DNA from: Cladosporium sp. IMV 00045
Taxonomy: Eukaryota > Ascomycota > Dothideomycetes > Cladosporiales > Cladosporiaceae
Reading direction: 5' to 3'
NCBI GenBank assembly: GCA_001931905.2
Contig: MSJI02000649.1
Coordinates: 1 to 64,000 of the forward strand
Length of the DNA stretch: 64,000 nt
Positions 43,730 to 54,400 of this stretch are shown here, piece by piece (the first letter of the stretch is position 1; every line of letters starts with the position of its first letter). The position numbers were made by a program, and so were the translations under genes. Below the pieces are notes generated by a model that saw only the letters and a list, made by a program, of their open reading frames with translations, was not told where the DNA came from and did no database searches.

Positions 43730-45652
43730 ATGGCGAAATTGCCGACAATGCTGCTCTCTGGAAATCTTCTCTGGTTTTGGGTCTCCATATCGCTTGCGAT
43801 GCCATTTCTGGGCAATTCCACAAGCTCAAGCTGCACTATTGGAGATGAGTATGAACTCTCCCCCGGAGACGAAGGCTTCCTCCACACTCGCTCCCCAATG
43901 AATCCTGCTGGTCAGTCTGCGGCACAGATCCCCCAAGCCAACCCTGCACAACTGCTTCAGGAGCTGGAACAAAGCAGTCGCACTTTCTTTATGAAGATTG
44001 TACTTGCGACCGCTCAGGAGGTCAACCGGATGCTCGACGCAAAAACAGGTAGCTCTTATGGGGATAGATGGCAGTCAAATCTCCGACCAGACACAGCGAC
44101 GAAAATTGGATGGGTCGAAACCGACCTGAGCCAGGAGCTTGCGGACAATCACTATATGAACAAATACGCCTCACTTTTCTCCTCTATGATCGTTGATCAT
44201 TCAAATGAACGCCTCAGAACTGCCCAGGGTAGTCATTTAAGGGCGCCCTCTCGTATCGTCTGGCCGACAGGACCAAATAGACTGACACGTATGATCAACG
44301 ACCCTTCCACTGCCGATCGGCAGTGGAGATACCGAAACAGTGATCCGGGAAGAAAAGGCTACTATGATGTAGTATATAACCTCAGAGATGGCATTATGAT
44401 ATTGCTGCGACAACTTCATCCAGCAGAAGCTATACGTGAGGAAAGCCCTCTTGTCAGACCGCCATTCAACCCAGCACCTCAACATGTAGCTGGTACTCTT
44501 GGACAAAATCTAGTTCTTCCCCAAGTTCAACTTGTAGCGACAACACAACCGGCTCTTTTTGATGCCTCGAGCCTCTGGTTGTACGCCTGGAATCGCCAGC
44601 GTGGTGCGCCGAATTCAGATCTTGCAAAGAAACAAGCTTCTCTTCCACCTAAATTAATGCCATCGGATCTTCACAGAGGAGATTTTGCTCTGAAAGAACT
44701 GACTTTCATCATCGTCCCCGAGATCGGATTGCGTTACGAAAACACTGAGACACAACAGATACAACTGGAGATCATCAACATGTGTCTGAAGCTTTCAGGG
44801 AAGCACGACCTAAGGAATCTCCCCAAGTATAGAGCGTATGGATCTTACTTCCCTGCAGGTACGTGGTGTGTCAATGCATTGCTTGCGACACCACCAAACA
44901 GCGACATCACTATGCTCCTAGCAAGGCACAAAACATCGCGACAAAACGGCGCAAGTCTAGGCCATAAGACAATCGTGGGTGTTAGTATCGTTGAGCTCGA
45001 CGCTCAACCGGGTAGACCTCATTCTCCTACGCTCGTATGGGAGATAGCGGATCTCAAAGAGGAAGACAACGGGTGCGTTGAGAGCTGGGGAGCATTCAAA
45101 TTTGGAGAGCAATTACCGTTGCTTCCAGGGGGGCCTCATCCGTCACAATACGGAGAAGGCTCAGCACAAGGCAAAGGCAAAGACTTGCCTAATGTCCCAG
45201 ATCCGTCACAATATGGAGAAGGCTCAGCACACGGCAAAGGTAAGGGACGAGCAAAAGACTTGCCTAATGTCCCTGAAAAGTGCTATCCGGAGATCATGAG
45301 GAAATGGCAAACTGAGGCAGCGCAAGGACAACCTGCCGGTGGCGGTACTGCAGACGATCCTACGATGGTAGACGACGACGATGACGATGAAAGTAACGTC
45401 GTCCGTACTGGCGATCCTATGGAAGGTGTGGTATCTACAGGTCAAGCTTCCGGACAATCTGGTTCAAGGCCATCTCAATCTGGACAAAGCGCGGAAAGGG
45501 TGGTATCTACGGGTCACCCTTCCGGACAATCTGGTTCAAGGCCATTTCAACCTGGACAAAGCGCGGACGACCCTTTACGCAGAATTAATTTGTTCAATGA
45601 ATCGTCTGACGAAAATCCCCGAGAACCCACGAGACCGAGTGACAACCAATAA
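43730..45652 (+). CDS. Orphan secreted-type protein with internal repeats, 640 aa
   Basis: ATG in a perfect CCACCATGG context. Single exon. The N-terminus (MAKLPTMLLSGNLLWFWVSISLAMP) resembles a signal peptide or anchor. Residues ~60-460 form a mixed, probably folded region that I cannot match to a family (segments: QELEQSSRTFFMKIVLATAQ, SLFSSMIVDHSNERLRTAQ, LTFIIVPEIGLRYEN, LVWEIADLKEEDNGCVESW). The C-terminal 180 residues are disordered and repeated: two units of ~21-25 aa around DPSQYGEGSAHGKGK...KDLPNVP and two of 24 aa around VVSTGQASGQSGSRPSQ, with an Asp-rich run between. The long intact frame amid genes with broken frames, plus the Kozak context, supports a real gene. Function unknown. 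Lineage-restricted origin is plausible. Confidence 0.7.
   Translation: MAKLPTMLLSGNLLWFWVSISLAMPFLGNSTSSSCTIGDEYELSPGDEGFLHTRSPMNPAGQSAAQIPQANPAQLLQELEQSSRTFFMKIVLATAQEVNRMLDAKTGSSYGDRWQSNLRPDTATKIGWVETDLSQELADNHYMNKYASLFSSMIVDHSNERLRTAQGSHLRAPSRIVWPTGPNRLTRMINDPSTADRQWRYRNSDPGRKGYYDVVYNLRDGIMILLRQLHPAEAIREESPLVRPPFNPAPQHVAGTLGQNLVLPQVQLVATTQPALFDASSLWLYAWNRQRGAPNSDLAKKQASLPPKLMPSDLHRGDFALKELTFIIVPEIGLRYENTETQQIQLEIINMCLKLSGKHDLRNLPKYRAYGSYFPAGTWCVNALLATPPNSDITMLLARHKTSRQNGASLGHKTIVGVSIVELDAQPGRPHSPTLVWEIADLKEEDNGCVESWGAFKFGEQLPLLPGGPHPSQYGEGSAQGKGKDLPNVPDPSQYGEGSAHGKGKGRAKDLPNVPEKCYPEIMRKWQTEAAQGQPAGGGTADDPTMVDDDDDDESNVVRTGDPMEGVVSTGQASGQSGSRPSQSGQSAERVVSTGHPSGQSGSRPFQPGQSADDPLRRINLFNESSDENPREPTRPSDNQ
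45137..45274 (+). repeat. Tandem coding repeat, 63-nt unit, two copies
   Basis: Copies begin at 45137 and 45200. The second carries a 12-nt insertion (adds four residues of the GKGRAK stretch). Encodes PSQYGEGSA-GKGK-KDLPNVP. Confidence 0.8.
45428..45571 (+). repeat. Tandem coding repeat, 72-nt unit, two copies
   Basis: Copies at 45428-45499 and 45500-45571, nearly identical, encoding VVSTGxxSGQSGSRPxQxGQSA. A recent in-frame duplication. Confidence 0.85.
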
Positions 45653-46436
45653 TGCCTCACTCCACAAGCTACTTAGCAGATGTTGACCTACGTGAGGCTG
45701 GACGATAGCATTTTCACGTCAGCGTTGCATGAGAGCTGAGAGTTTCTCCGGGATCAAGAGCAAACGCAAGCATAGAGAAGCAGCTCTCCTTTCAAGTTGT
45801 ACCTAGCGGGGTTTGGAAAATTGTCTAGAGGTTGTCAGCAATTCGAAGATGGACGTCAGTATCATACGCGCAGGTCGCAGTGAGGCAGGCGGATTATTCA
45901 CTGATGGTCCATCCAAGGGTGTCGCATGAAGACTGATCAAGGCTGGACTTCGACCTTTCACGGGGACCAACAAATGTGTTCTGTTACCTCCGGCACATTC
46001 ACGGATTGGATATACTATTCTTCTTTCGATTTCAATCAGTCTGTTTCCAGGCTTGTGGTAGTAGGCCGAAGTGCGGACTTTTAGACAATGCCATTCGGCA
46101 GCAAAGACCTCTGGGAACTTTCCTTTGTGCTAAATTTGGCTTGTGATTGTTGGTGAAGTTGGTCAATGGGCCGCAACACGGTTTCCTTTGTACAATAGCT
46201 TTTCTCACTATTGTTGGCCTTGTCACCCTGTATTCAATAGATTACTTCAAGATCCTTTGTCCCCACCGAGTCCGATATCTACGTTCACTGTACGCTCTGC
46301 ATCACGATACTCACGTACTGCACTTACTTATTTTCACCTATCTCTATTCTCTTTTCTTGCATAAAGCGCTGCGCGCTATATCTCGACCTCACGTCACTAT
46401 CATTTCCGAGAACATCAACATTCCACACCGTCCATC
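45653..46436. other. Intergenic spacer
   Basis: 784 bp between the orphan gene and the SUR7-like gene. The 3' part is a C/T-rich leader. Short frames here do not look like proteins. Confidence 0.5.
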
Positions 46437-47680
46437 ATGGTTGCCTGGTTAGCAATTTTCAAAATCGCCCAGAAGGGCTACAATTACCGCGAGGGGCGCA
46501 AGAATGGCGATGCTGAGACCAAGGTGAAGAAGCCAATGTCGTCAAAGGGCAAACTACGCCTCTGCGCAGCACTTCCTGTTATCCTCACCGGTATCGCTTT
46601 CATTCTCTCCATCCTCTGTGTCTACGCTGGAAGTAAACCAGGGATGATGGATGACTACGCTGTTTTCACACTGAACACCTCGCGCATCGGCGAGAACGTG
46701 CTGAAGGATATCAATGGCAAGATCAAGTCTGTTCATTTGGACATCAAGCGCTCAGAGCCTGCGGCAGCTCCTGTAGCGATGGTCACGCCCGCGCCGACTA
46801 TGACTGACTCTGTCCCAACAACCCTTATTACAATAGCGCCTCGCGATTTCGATTTCACGTCAGATTTTGAAAGCCTGACCTCAAAGGCTGGCAGTAAAGC
46901 CACTTCTGCAAAGTCCGAAGTCAAGTCCAAGGCCTCCTCTGCTGAGTCCGCGGCGAAGAGCAAGGCCAGCTCTGCGGTTAGCTCTGTGCAGACCAAGCTT
47001 GTCGAAGCTTTCAACAAGGCATATCGTGGCGCCATCGAGGGTCTCGATTTGCAAGACTTCTACGCCATCCACATCTCATCGAGCTGCACCGGCACTTATC
47101 AGTATCCCGACCACAAGAACTACACCGCTGGCGACTCTGGCGAGAAACTCGACGATCTCCGTGCTCACGTTGATAAATGCGAGTCTCACTCTGCAGTCAA
47201 CCCGTTCCAGCTGGTTCGCGTCATCTACTGGATTGGCGTCGTGTTGACAGCCGCTGCTTTCGTTCTTGGCATCGTTGGCATCGTGAGACCGACCAAGAAG
47301 ATGGCAATCATCAATGTCTTCGGCGCACTACCTGCGGTTATCTTCATGGGACTCGCTTCGGCGGTGACGCACGGCATGGCCGTTGGTGCTGCACACCTCA
47401 TCACTTTTGTCGGTGAGAAGATCGCAGTTACTGGTGACGCGGGTCAGAAGTTCATTCAACTCTCGTGGGCAACCACCGTCATGCTCTGGTGAACTTGACT
47501 TTCTGGGTGCTCATTTCCTTTTTGATTGGTCGCATGGCGAAGAAGTCTGACGGTGATGGTAGCTCCAGCTGGGGTCGCAAGAGGCCCGACAGGACCAGCA
47601 CCATCGCTATGGGTCCGGTTCCGAACGTTTCTCGGCCGCTGCCTGTCCACATGGACAGACATGGAAATGCCATGATCTGA
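46437..47680 (+). CDS. SUR7: SUR7/PalI-family four-helix plasma membrane protein, frame broken once
   Basis: SUR7-family proteins sit in eisosome/MCC plasma-membrane domains. Seen: membrane helix 1 (LPVILTGIAFILSILCVYAG, about 44-64), a long external loop with a Ser/Ala/Lys heptad-like stretch (about 148-188) and SSCTGTY resembling the family cysteine motif, helix 2 (VIYWIGVVLTAAAFVLGIVG, ~261-283) and helix 3 (NVFGALPAVIFMGLASAV). The frame ends at 47490-47492 just as helix 4 starts. Helix 4 and the tail (NLTFWVLISFLIGRMAKK...RHGNAMI) follow in another frame. One missing base near 47484-47489 (CTCTGG, perhaps CTCTTGG) would give 414 aa. As written, the protein would lose its fourth helix. 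Confidence 0.82.
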
Positions 47681-48854
47681 TGAAGATTTGGAGTCCGGCG
47701 GTAAGTATTTTTTTTTTTTTTTTCGTTGCATAGCATACAGTAAATGACAAGCGTTCTTGTATTATAATAAATCACGTCCAATCTTGAAATACTCCAGATT
47801 TCGCATTCCAAGTAACGAAAAGACTCAAGTGATGCAGACTGGTTTCCTGCGGTGAAGTCGGAAGTGAAGCCCGGACAATCTGCCACACGTGACCTCGGCC
47901 CGCACTGTGCCAAGCATTCAGCCTCCAGCGCAAGCATAAATAATTCTTCCACCTCGCGCTCCTCTTCTAGAAAACTATCAAAAAGTATCGGAGCCAGCCA
48001 CGACCTGTGCCCCGCACTGGCCCGGTTCTCCTGGGCCAGGCGTCCTACGGCACAAGGTTGCCAGTCCTTCTACGGAAGGACGTGGCTCTGTAGATTGACT
48101 CTCCTGGATTATAGGAAGCCCGCTCTCCGTTGTGTCACTTCATTGTGGCGATGGGGAGGGGGTGTCCGAGAAGGGAGTACATACCCTCACCAACTGGTTC
48201 AATATTTGATCGGTTGCGTGTTTTGTATCATTTCGAACTGTTGCAATTTGTAGTAAAGCTCAGGGTTGCGTGCAACGCAGAGTCGCACTCTGCCGTGGCT
48301 CGAGTTTGACATGTGTCTCAAGCGTCAACGACATGGTCTATCGAACCCGCGTACCAAACCATGACATGGAATTGGCTGGTGAGACCTCGTTGCCTCTTGA
48401 AAGGTACATGTATTGCCCACTTCTGCCCTGTCATCTCTGGGATGGGTGAAGCAGAAATGGCAGCTGCGGGTGCAAAGACGGGCGAGTAGCTGAATATCCT
48501 CCGATTGTCGATTTCCTCTTGGTCACCTCTTGGTTTACATGCTTAATCAAACATGGGAAATCGAGAAAGGTCTTGAGAAGCGAACGGATTTTGTGATGCT
48601 CCTCAAGTGTGGCATTTTGTCAATATGATCAGAACCAGACGACAGGTGCCGTACAACGTTAACGATAAGCAATTTTACGATGTCCTGTTCTATGCCCATT
48701 CTTCTTGTGTCACACAAATCCTTAGACGCCACTGTGCGACGTCCTCTACGGTCTCGCAAGACAGCAATAAGGGTACCCAGTTGGACAGTCATTAGAACGA
48801 GCGCTACTCTCAGTCAACTCTGCCGTCCCAATCAGTATGTATGTCTAGCCAAAC
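47681..48854. other. 1.2-kb intergenic region
   Basis: Contains a T17-type homopolymer near 47707-47723. Otherwise no gene I can support. Short frames only. Confidence 0.5.
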
Positions 48855-49061
48855 TCACCGATATGCCTCACCACCCGTAGCAGCGCACGCACGCTTCGTC
48901 TTCCTGCAGCGACCTGTCCTCCAGTCTCCGTCGGCACGCGGTTCTTTGACGCGGCAGGTTTCTACTTTGGCTGCGACGATCTCGTCTGGTTGGGCCAAAG
49001 GGAGAGAGTCGGCGGATGCTAGGACCATGCTGGCCAGCACGAGGAGAACGGAGAGCCTCAT
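48855..49061 (-). CDS. Small secreted cysteine-containing protein, 68 aa
   Basis: ATG followed by a clear signal peptide (MRLSVLLVLASMVLASADS), then a ~49-residue mature part with three cysteines and many basic residues (ETCRVKEPRADGDWRTGRCR; TKRACAATGG). A TATAAG box lies 73-78 nt upstream on the same strand. The stop codon overlaps a GTGAGT donor-like site; splicing a 39-nt intron would end the protein in RVD, but that is short for a fungal intron, so I keep the unspliced end. Size, signal peptide and cysteines fit small secreted (effector-like) proteins, but there is no homology and the gene is unproven. Confidence 0.6.
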   Translation of the reverse strand: MRLSVLLVLASMVLASADSLPLAQPDEIVAAKVETCRVKEPRADGDWRTGRCRKTKRACAATGGEAYR

Positions 49062-49133
49062 AGTGTATAAAGAGCTTTATAGTTGAGAAGGGTGCCGAAA
49101 GAAAGACATCCTGACTCTGCTGAGACTGACACA

Positions 49134-49139
49134 CTTATA
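49134..49139 (-). promoter_or_regulatory. TATA-box candidate for the small secreted protein gene
   Basis: Reads GGTATAAGTGTG on the minus strand, 73-78 nt before the ATG at 49061. Sequence and spacing are right. Transcription start unknown. Confidence 0.45.
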
Positions 49140-49538
49140 CCTAGCACCAGTGCCTAACAGCCCACCACACCAATATCGGGAGGCGCAGAGAATAACGCCA
49201 CACACCATGACATGCAAGTGAATTCAGCGTCTTTGATCCACGCTCCTCGCATCCTGAGGCTGTTATAACGGATGCGAGTATCCCGATCCATCAAGATTTT
49301 CATGCTAGTGAAGCCACAGATCATCCCTCGCATAGTATTACACAAAGAAAGCGTCGCACAAGGACGGTAAAAGTCAAGCTGAGACGGTGACACAGAGCTC
49401 AGCAGCTCATTTAAGTCGACAACATGCATGACATCCCAAGGTGTGCGAAGCAAGGCGGCCTGAAACTAAAGTAGTACAGGAACTAAATACTACAAAGAAC
49501 GATGTCGATCTGAGCAGAAATTACTCCCGACAAAAACC
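49140..49538. other. Intergenic spacer
   Basis: About 400 bp between the questin-oxidase-like stop and the small secreted protein promoter. No gene seen. Confidence 0.45.
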
Positions 49539-50933
49539 TCAAAGCTGCGAACGAAGCGGGATACTCTCCCACGCCTCATCAAATCCAGCAGACCTCACCC
49601 AATGCGGTCCTGGAGCTTCGACCGAGTCAATGGCCATATGGCCCAGCTGCAACCAGTCATCTTTCTTCAGTCTAAACTCAGGTTTGCTCTCGTAGGGTGC
49701 ACATGCTTGTTGTCCGTGGGCAAGAGCTCGGACAAGCTTCGAAGCATGTCCGTCATCCTCCATCTTCCTCACCCTCTCGATGACACCCTCCCACCCAGAA
49801 GGCTGCTTGGGCTTATAGTTCCTGATCTCATCCAGGTGAATTTCTGGCGACTTCCGGGACGCGTACATGGCGAGATCGTTCCACACCTTCCACTCCAGCA
49901 GGCGCGCTTTGTTCGCGTCGCTGAGCCAGGACTGTTTCAGGAAGGTCGTGTAGAAGATGCTGCAGTTGACGCAGTGCATGAAGAAGAAGTCGAATTTGAC
50001 AGCGTGGCGTTTGCGCTGGGCGCCACCTGTGAAGTATGTTGCGGCGTTGATCATTTCGGCGGTCTTCTCCTCCAGCTCTGATGGCTTAATGTGGTACTGC
50101 GAGGCGTATCCGACCATACGTTCTCCGGCGCGCGCCAGAATGCCATCTCGGAGCTTGTTGCCGTCTTTGAATCTGGGTGCGTTGTAAATTTCCTTGTCGC
50201 TGTGAATTTCGTCTAGCAGCTCTACCATTGACTTCGATGGCTTGGAGCGATTCTTAGCGGCAGCCTCCTCAGTCTGGTAGAAGAATTTTGCAATCCAGTT
50301 GGAGTGAGTGGCTCCCTGAGCGAGAGCTTCGGCGATGATGGCGGGCTGTTCGAATTCCACGCCAAATCCTAGGTGAATGATCGGGTGCAGGAAACCCGCA
50401 AACATGAGAGGTAGCATCTTACTGGCGACCTCGTCGTCAGAGAACACATAGCGATTCAAGGTCTCTTGCCAGCCAATCTTGTCAATCTCATCCTGGAAGA
50501 AGTGGAGGAAGTTGTTGTATTGATGTTCATCTCCAAGGTATTTGGTGAATTTGGCCGGGTCTCGCATCTCCGTGATAATGTTCTGATCGATCTTCTCTTG
50601 CGGCCGCTGATATGTCTTGTTCCTGTCAAAGTGGCGTTGGAGATCCTCGGGGGAAGCAGCCAGGGCGTATGTTGTCAAGAGATGATGGGCGATGTGATTG
50701 TGGAACCCATCATTGTTGAAGTAGATGTGGTAGTTGTCATGGTTCTTTTGCAACAGGTCAGATGCATATTTGGCATTGTCGGAGGCTTGAGGCAGCTGCA
50801 ACGCAGGCTGCTCGTGCGTTGTGAGTTGGACTCTGGATGCAGTCGTCATGATGGTTCTGGTGGCAATTCTTTGGTTAACGTGAGACGGTATGGCCTTCTT
50901 TGAGATGAGCCGGGTGGGTATAGCCTTGAACAT
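49539..50933 (-). CDS. Questin-oxidase-like protein (DUF4243 family)
   Basis: Single exon, 464 aa. The family includes Baeyer-Villiger-type enzymes that open anthraquinone rings in fungal polyketide pathways (questin oxidase, AflY-like). Family-type segments seen: HIYFNNDGFHNHIAHHLLTT near the start of the domain, LHPIIHLGFGVEFEQPAIIA, and VKFDFFFMHCVNCSIF. The first 28 residues (MFKAIPTRLISKKAIPSHVN...) are basic and could be a targeting peptide. The second ATG (MTTASRVQL) is an alternative start. No polyketide synthase, P450 or pathway regulator lies nearby in this window, so it appears to be a lone family member. Substrate unknown. Divergent from TERT. Confidence 0.87.
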   Translation of the reverse strand: MFKAIPTRLISKKAIPSHVNQRIATRTIMTTASRVQLTTHEQPALQLPQASDNAKYASDLLQKNHDNYHIYFNNDGFHNHIAHHLLTTYALAASPEDLQRHFDRNKTYQRPQEKIDQNIITEMRDPAKFTKYLGDEHQYNNFLHFFQDEIDKIGWQETLNRYVFSDDEVASKMLPLMFAGFLHPIIHLGFGVEFEQPAIIAEALAQGATHSNWIAKFFYQTEEAAAKNRSKPSKSMVELLDEIHSDKEIYNAPRFKDGNKLRDGILARAGERMVGYASQYHIKPSELEEKTAEMINAATYFTGGAQRKRHAVKFDFFFMHCVNCSIFYTTFLKQSWLSDANKARLLEWKVWNDLAMYASRKSPEIHLDEIRNYKPKQPSGWEGVIERVRKMEDDGHASKLVRALAHGQQACAPYESKPEFRLKKDDWLQLGHMAIDSVEAPGPHWVRSAGFDEAWESIPLRSQL

Positions 50934-51488
50934 GAGGGTTGATGAAAAGTAGTGTCTGCGAAGTATGGGAGATACACTTATACCATCTTCTTAAGCATTT
51001 ACTTCGCTGCTGATGGACCAGTGACGTTGTCTTTACAGTTGCAGGGCAGATTCCTAAAGCGGGGCTGTTCTTGGTCTGTTTGGTCGAGCCAGGCGAGCGT
51101 GCCAATGATTGTTCGACGAGACTGACTAATGTCACGTAATGCGACGTCCGCACTCATGGTAAATCTGCTCACAGTGTCACGGGTTCTCGCTGTGTGCATG
51201 CAAGTCTCTACAAGGCAAGCGAGGAGCGAGGAGGTGAGCATTTCCGATTACTCAGCGTGAAGTCAGAAATCCAAATTTCCCCAAGAGGCGTGTCGCTTTC
51301 GTGTTCCACTCTGACGCGCGAAGCGGACAATTCAATGTCGCGAATGCCCGAGAAACAGGGACAACTACACCACCCATCCTCCTGAACCCTAACTCTGACC
51401 AACAAAGGCCAGACCATCACATGCTTGTCCGACCGTTGCATATGACTGCATTTATGCCCATCGTCGTTTAACCCCACCGACGACGACC
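50934..51488. other. Divergent promoter region of questin-oxidase-like gene and TERT
   Basis: 555 bp between start codons. No gene or clear regulatory motif assigned. Confidence 0.5.
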
Positions 51489-54400
51489 ATGAAGCGGAAG
51501 CGTAGGTCGAACAGCACACGCGACTCGAAGCGTCAGCGAACCGACGAAGGCCATGCCGCACAGCATCCTATTGTGCCTCTACTACAGGAGTACTACCAGG
51601 AAGTACACAGCCTGAGAACCTACTTGGTCTCTCGACTGCCCAAATCATCAAAGAAGCGTCGCAGAAGACTACTCCATTACGGGCTGCAGGCCGGGAACGA
51701 TGACAGCATCGCGGTTGAACACAGCGTAGTTGAGCTCCTTGATTCGATACTAGTGGGAACTTCGAAGCATGTACCCACTCAAGAGGCCAACCAGCTTGAT
51801 GAAGATATCTCAGTTTTCACACAGCAAGTATCAGAATCGGACGTTTCAATCAGCCCGAATGCAGGTCACTTGAGACAAGCAGAGGTAGGGAGCTCAGTAG
51901 CGTTTCTTTGACTCGTTTCATCCAATCTCTCAAGAGAATGCGTCGAGTCTTCCTTTGATGACACTAACAAGCCGCAGATTGTTGACTTCGCCATATGGTC
52001 ACTTTTTCGCCGTCACGCTGGCTTTCACAAGCCTTCACATCTCCTTTGTCACGGCTATCAGCGCTCTGCCGGCCCCGGCTATGGCGTGGACGCCTGTCCT
52101 GTTGCTGGAATCCCTGGTGTCTTCTCGACTGCTGCGAACGATTACGTTCGTGAGCTGAAAGAGCCTCCTTGGTCCAACTTGCTCGATCTGCTTGGGCGGG
52201 GTGCCGATCGAATATTGAGCGATTTGCTAAAAGACTGTGGGCTATACCGACCGGTGGCCGAAAGTAGCAATGTTCGACAAATTTGCGGCATCCCTCTAAG
52301 CGATCTCAAATCCACCACCAAACAAGTGAAAGTGATGAGCGACCTTGGAAATGTAGAGGGGAATGTGTCTGGCACGAAACAACGAGGTGCGAAGCGTGGA
52401 TTGTCTGATTTGCGTTTCCTTCGCCACCGCATGTTATACGCCAGACCATCGCTCAAAGCATCTGGCGCAGTACGCTTTGGGCTGACTCAATCGCACGTCT
52501 TGAGTCGCTATCGCAACCTTGGTGATCCTGCCGAGACCATACACGTCATGAAATACATTTTTCCACGACAATTTGGCTTGCACAATGTCTTCACGTCCCC
52601 GACAGATCTGCGAGATACATCACAACCATTCATGGACTACACTGTGCGTGAAGATGAGATTAAGCGGGCGCGAGCAAAACGCAAGTACAGACCCGGACAG
52701 CCTGCTTTGCCGGCAGATAAGATTCCCCGGAGACTGCGTGGGAATGCATTTCGATTGGTTGAGCGCATTCGAAAACGACATACTAGATGCTCATATAGCG
52801 CACTGCTCGACTACTACTGCCCGCAGTGGCCTCTTGGTGCAGCCGAAGAAGCCAACACCTCCAGTCACGCTTGCACTCCTGAACGAGTCTCCGCATTCTG
52901 CCGGGCCGTTGTTCGAAATGTGTTCCCGCCTGATGTGCTCGGCACAAGCGAAGAAAGAAAGAAAAACCTCACATTGTCATGCGCAGCATTGATCGATTCA
53001 TTCGTGTTCGCCGCTATGAAACGATCAGCCTACACGATGTGATGGATGGGCTTGCCATCACTCAAATCGAGTGGCTGGTCCCTGACAAAGCAGATCAAGC
53101 CTCCAATACGTCCAAGTCCGACTTCGAAACTCGCAAGAACATCACAGCGGAACTACTTTACTACCTCTTTGATTCATTTCTGATCCCTCTCCTGCGCAGT
53201 CACTTTTATGTGACAGAATCTGGAGCCCACCGGAATCAGCTATTCTACTTCCGACACGATGTGTGGAAAGCCATGGCTGAACCCGCGCTCGACTCCTTGA
53301 GGCTTGCAATGTTCGAACAATGCGACACTCGAGACACGAAGACAGCCAAGGCACAACACCACTTGGTGTCAGTAACGTGCGACTGCTGCCGAAGGAAGAA
53401 GGTATGCGGCCGATCATCAATCTACGACGACGAATACAACGACAACAAAACGGCAAAGCAATACTTGGACGAGCATCAACAGCGTCTTGACTCCAGCTTT
53501 CAGTGTGCTGAAATACGAGAAAACGACCCGTCCAGAGGTACTCGGCTCGGCAGTATTTTCAGTCGACGAAATGTATCCGCGTCTGCAAACGTTCAGGACA
53601 TCTCTTGACAGTTCCGGGAGGTCAGACTCGCCACTTTACTTTGCAAAGGTGGATGTCAAGTCATGTTTCGATACCATCCCGCAAAGGAGACTGCTTCAGC
53701 TTACTCACAAAATACTGTCAGCCAATCAATACCAACTCACCAGATATGCAAGAGCGAAGCTGTTAGGAGGCCACGATGAGGAGACGCCAGGGTTTGGAGC
53801 TAAGCCATCTTGGAAATATCTCACCAAAGCCGCTATCGACACTGATGGTTTTGACTTGAATGATGAAATCCGAATCGAGGCCGATACTGGGCGCACACGT
53901 ACCGCCTACGTCGGTGGATCTGTGCAACGGTCTGAACGGCGGAAACAGATCCTCGACCTGCTACATCAACATGTTGAGTCCAACATCGTCAAGCTCGGCA
54001 AGCGCTGTTATCGACAGAAAGAGGGCATACCGCAGGGGTCGATCGTGTCGAGTTTGCTTTGCAGCTACTTCTACGCCGAACTCGAGAGGACCATGCTGGG
54101 CTTCCTCAACAGTGATGATAGCTTGTTGCTAAGACTCATCGACGATTTTCTTGTCATCACAGCTGATCGAAACGTCGCCGAGAAGTTCATGCGCACAATG
54201 CATGCCGGTATACCAGAGTTCGGCGTCGAGGTGAAAGCTGACAAGAGCAGAATCAACTTCGATATGAAGATAGACGGTGTCGCTGTTGCTCGACTTCCGA
54301 GAGAACAGAATTCCCATACTGCGGCAATGCAATCAACACCGTCACACTGGACTTGAGTAAAGACATGGAGCGAAGAAAGGCTTCCGTCGTCCAGAGTTCG

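Noticed and set aside
48296..48352. tRNA-like GGTTCGA segment (minus strand)
   Set aside because: No acceptor or anticodon stem pairs around it. No tRNA could be built anywhere in the window by eye.
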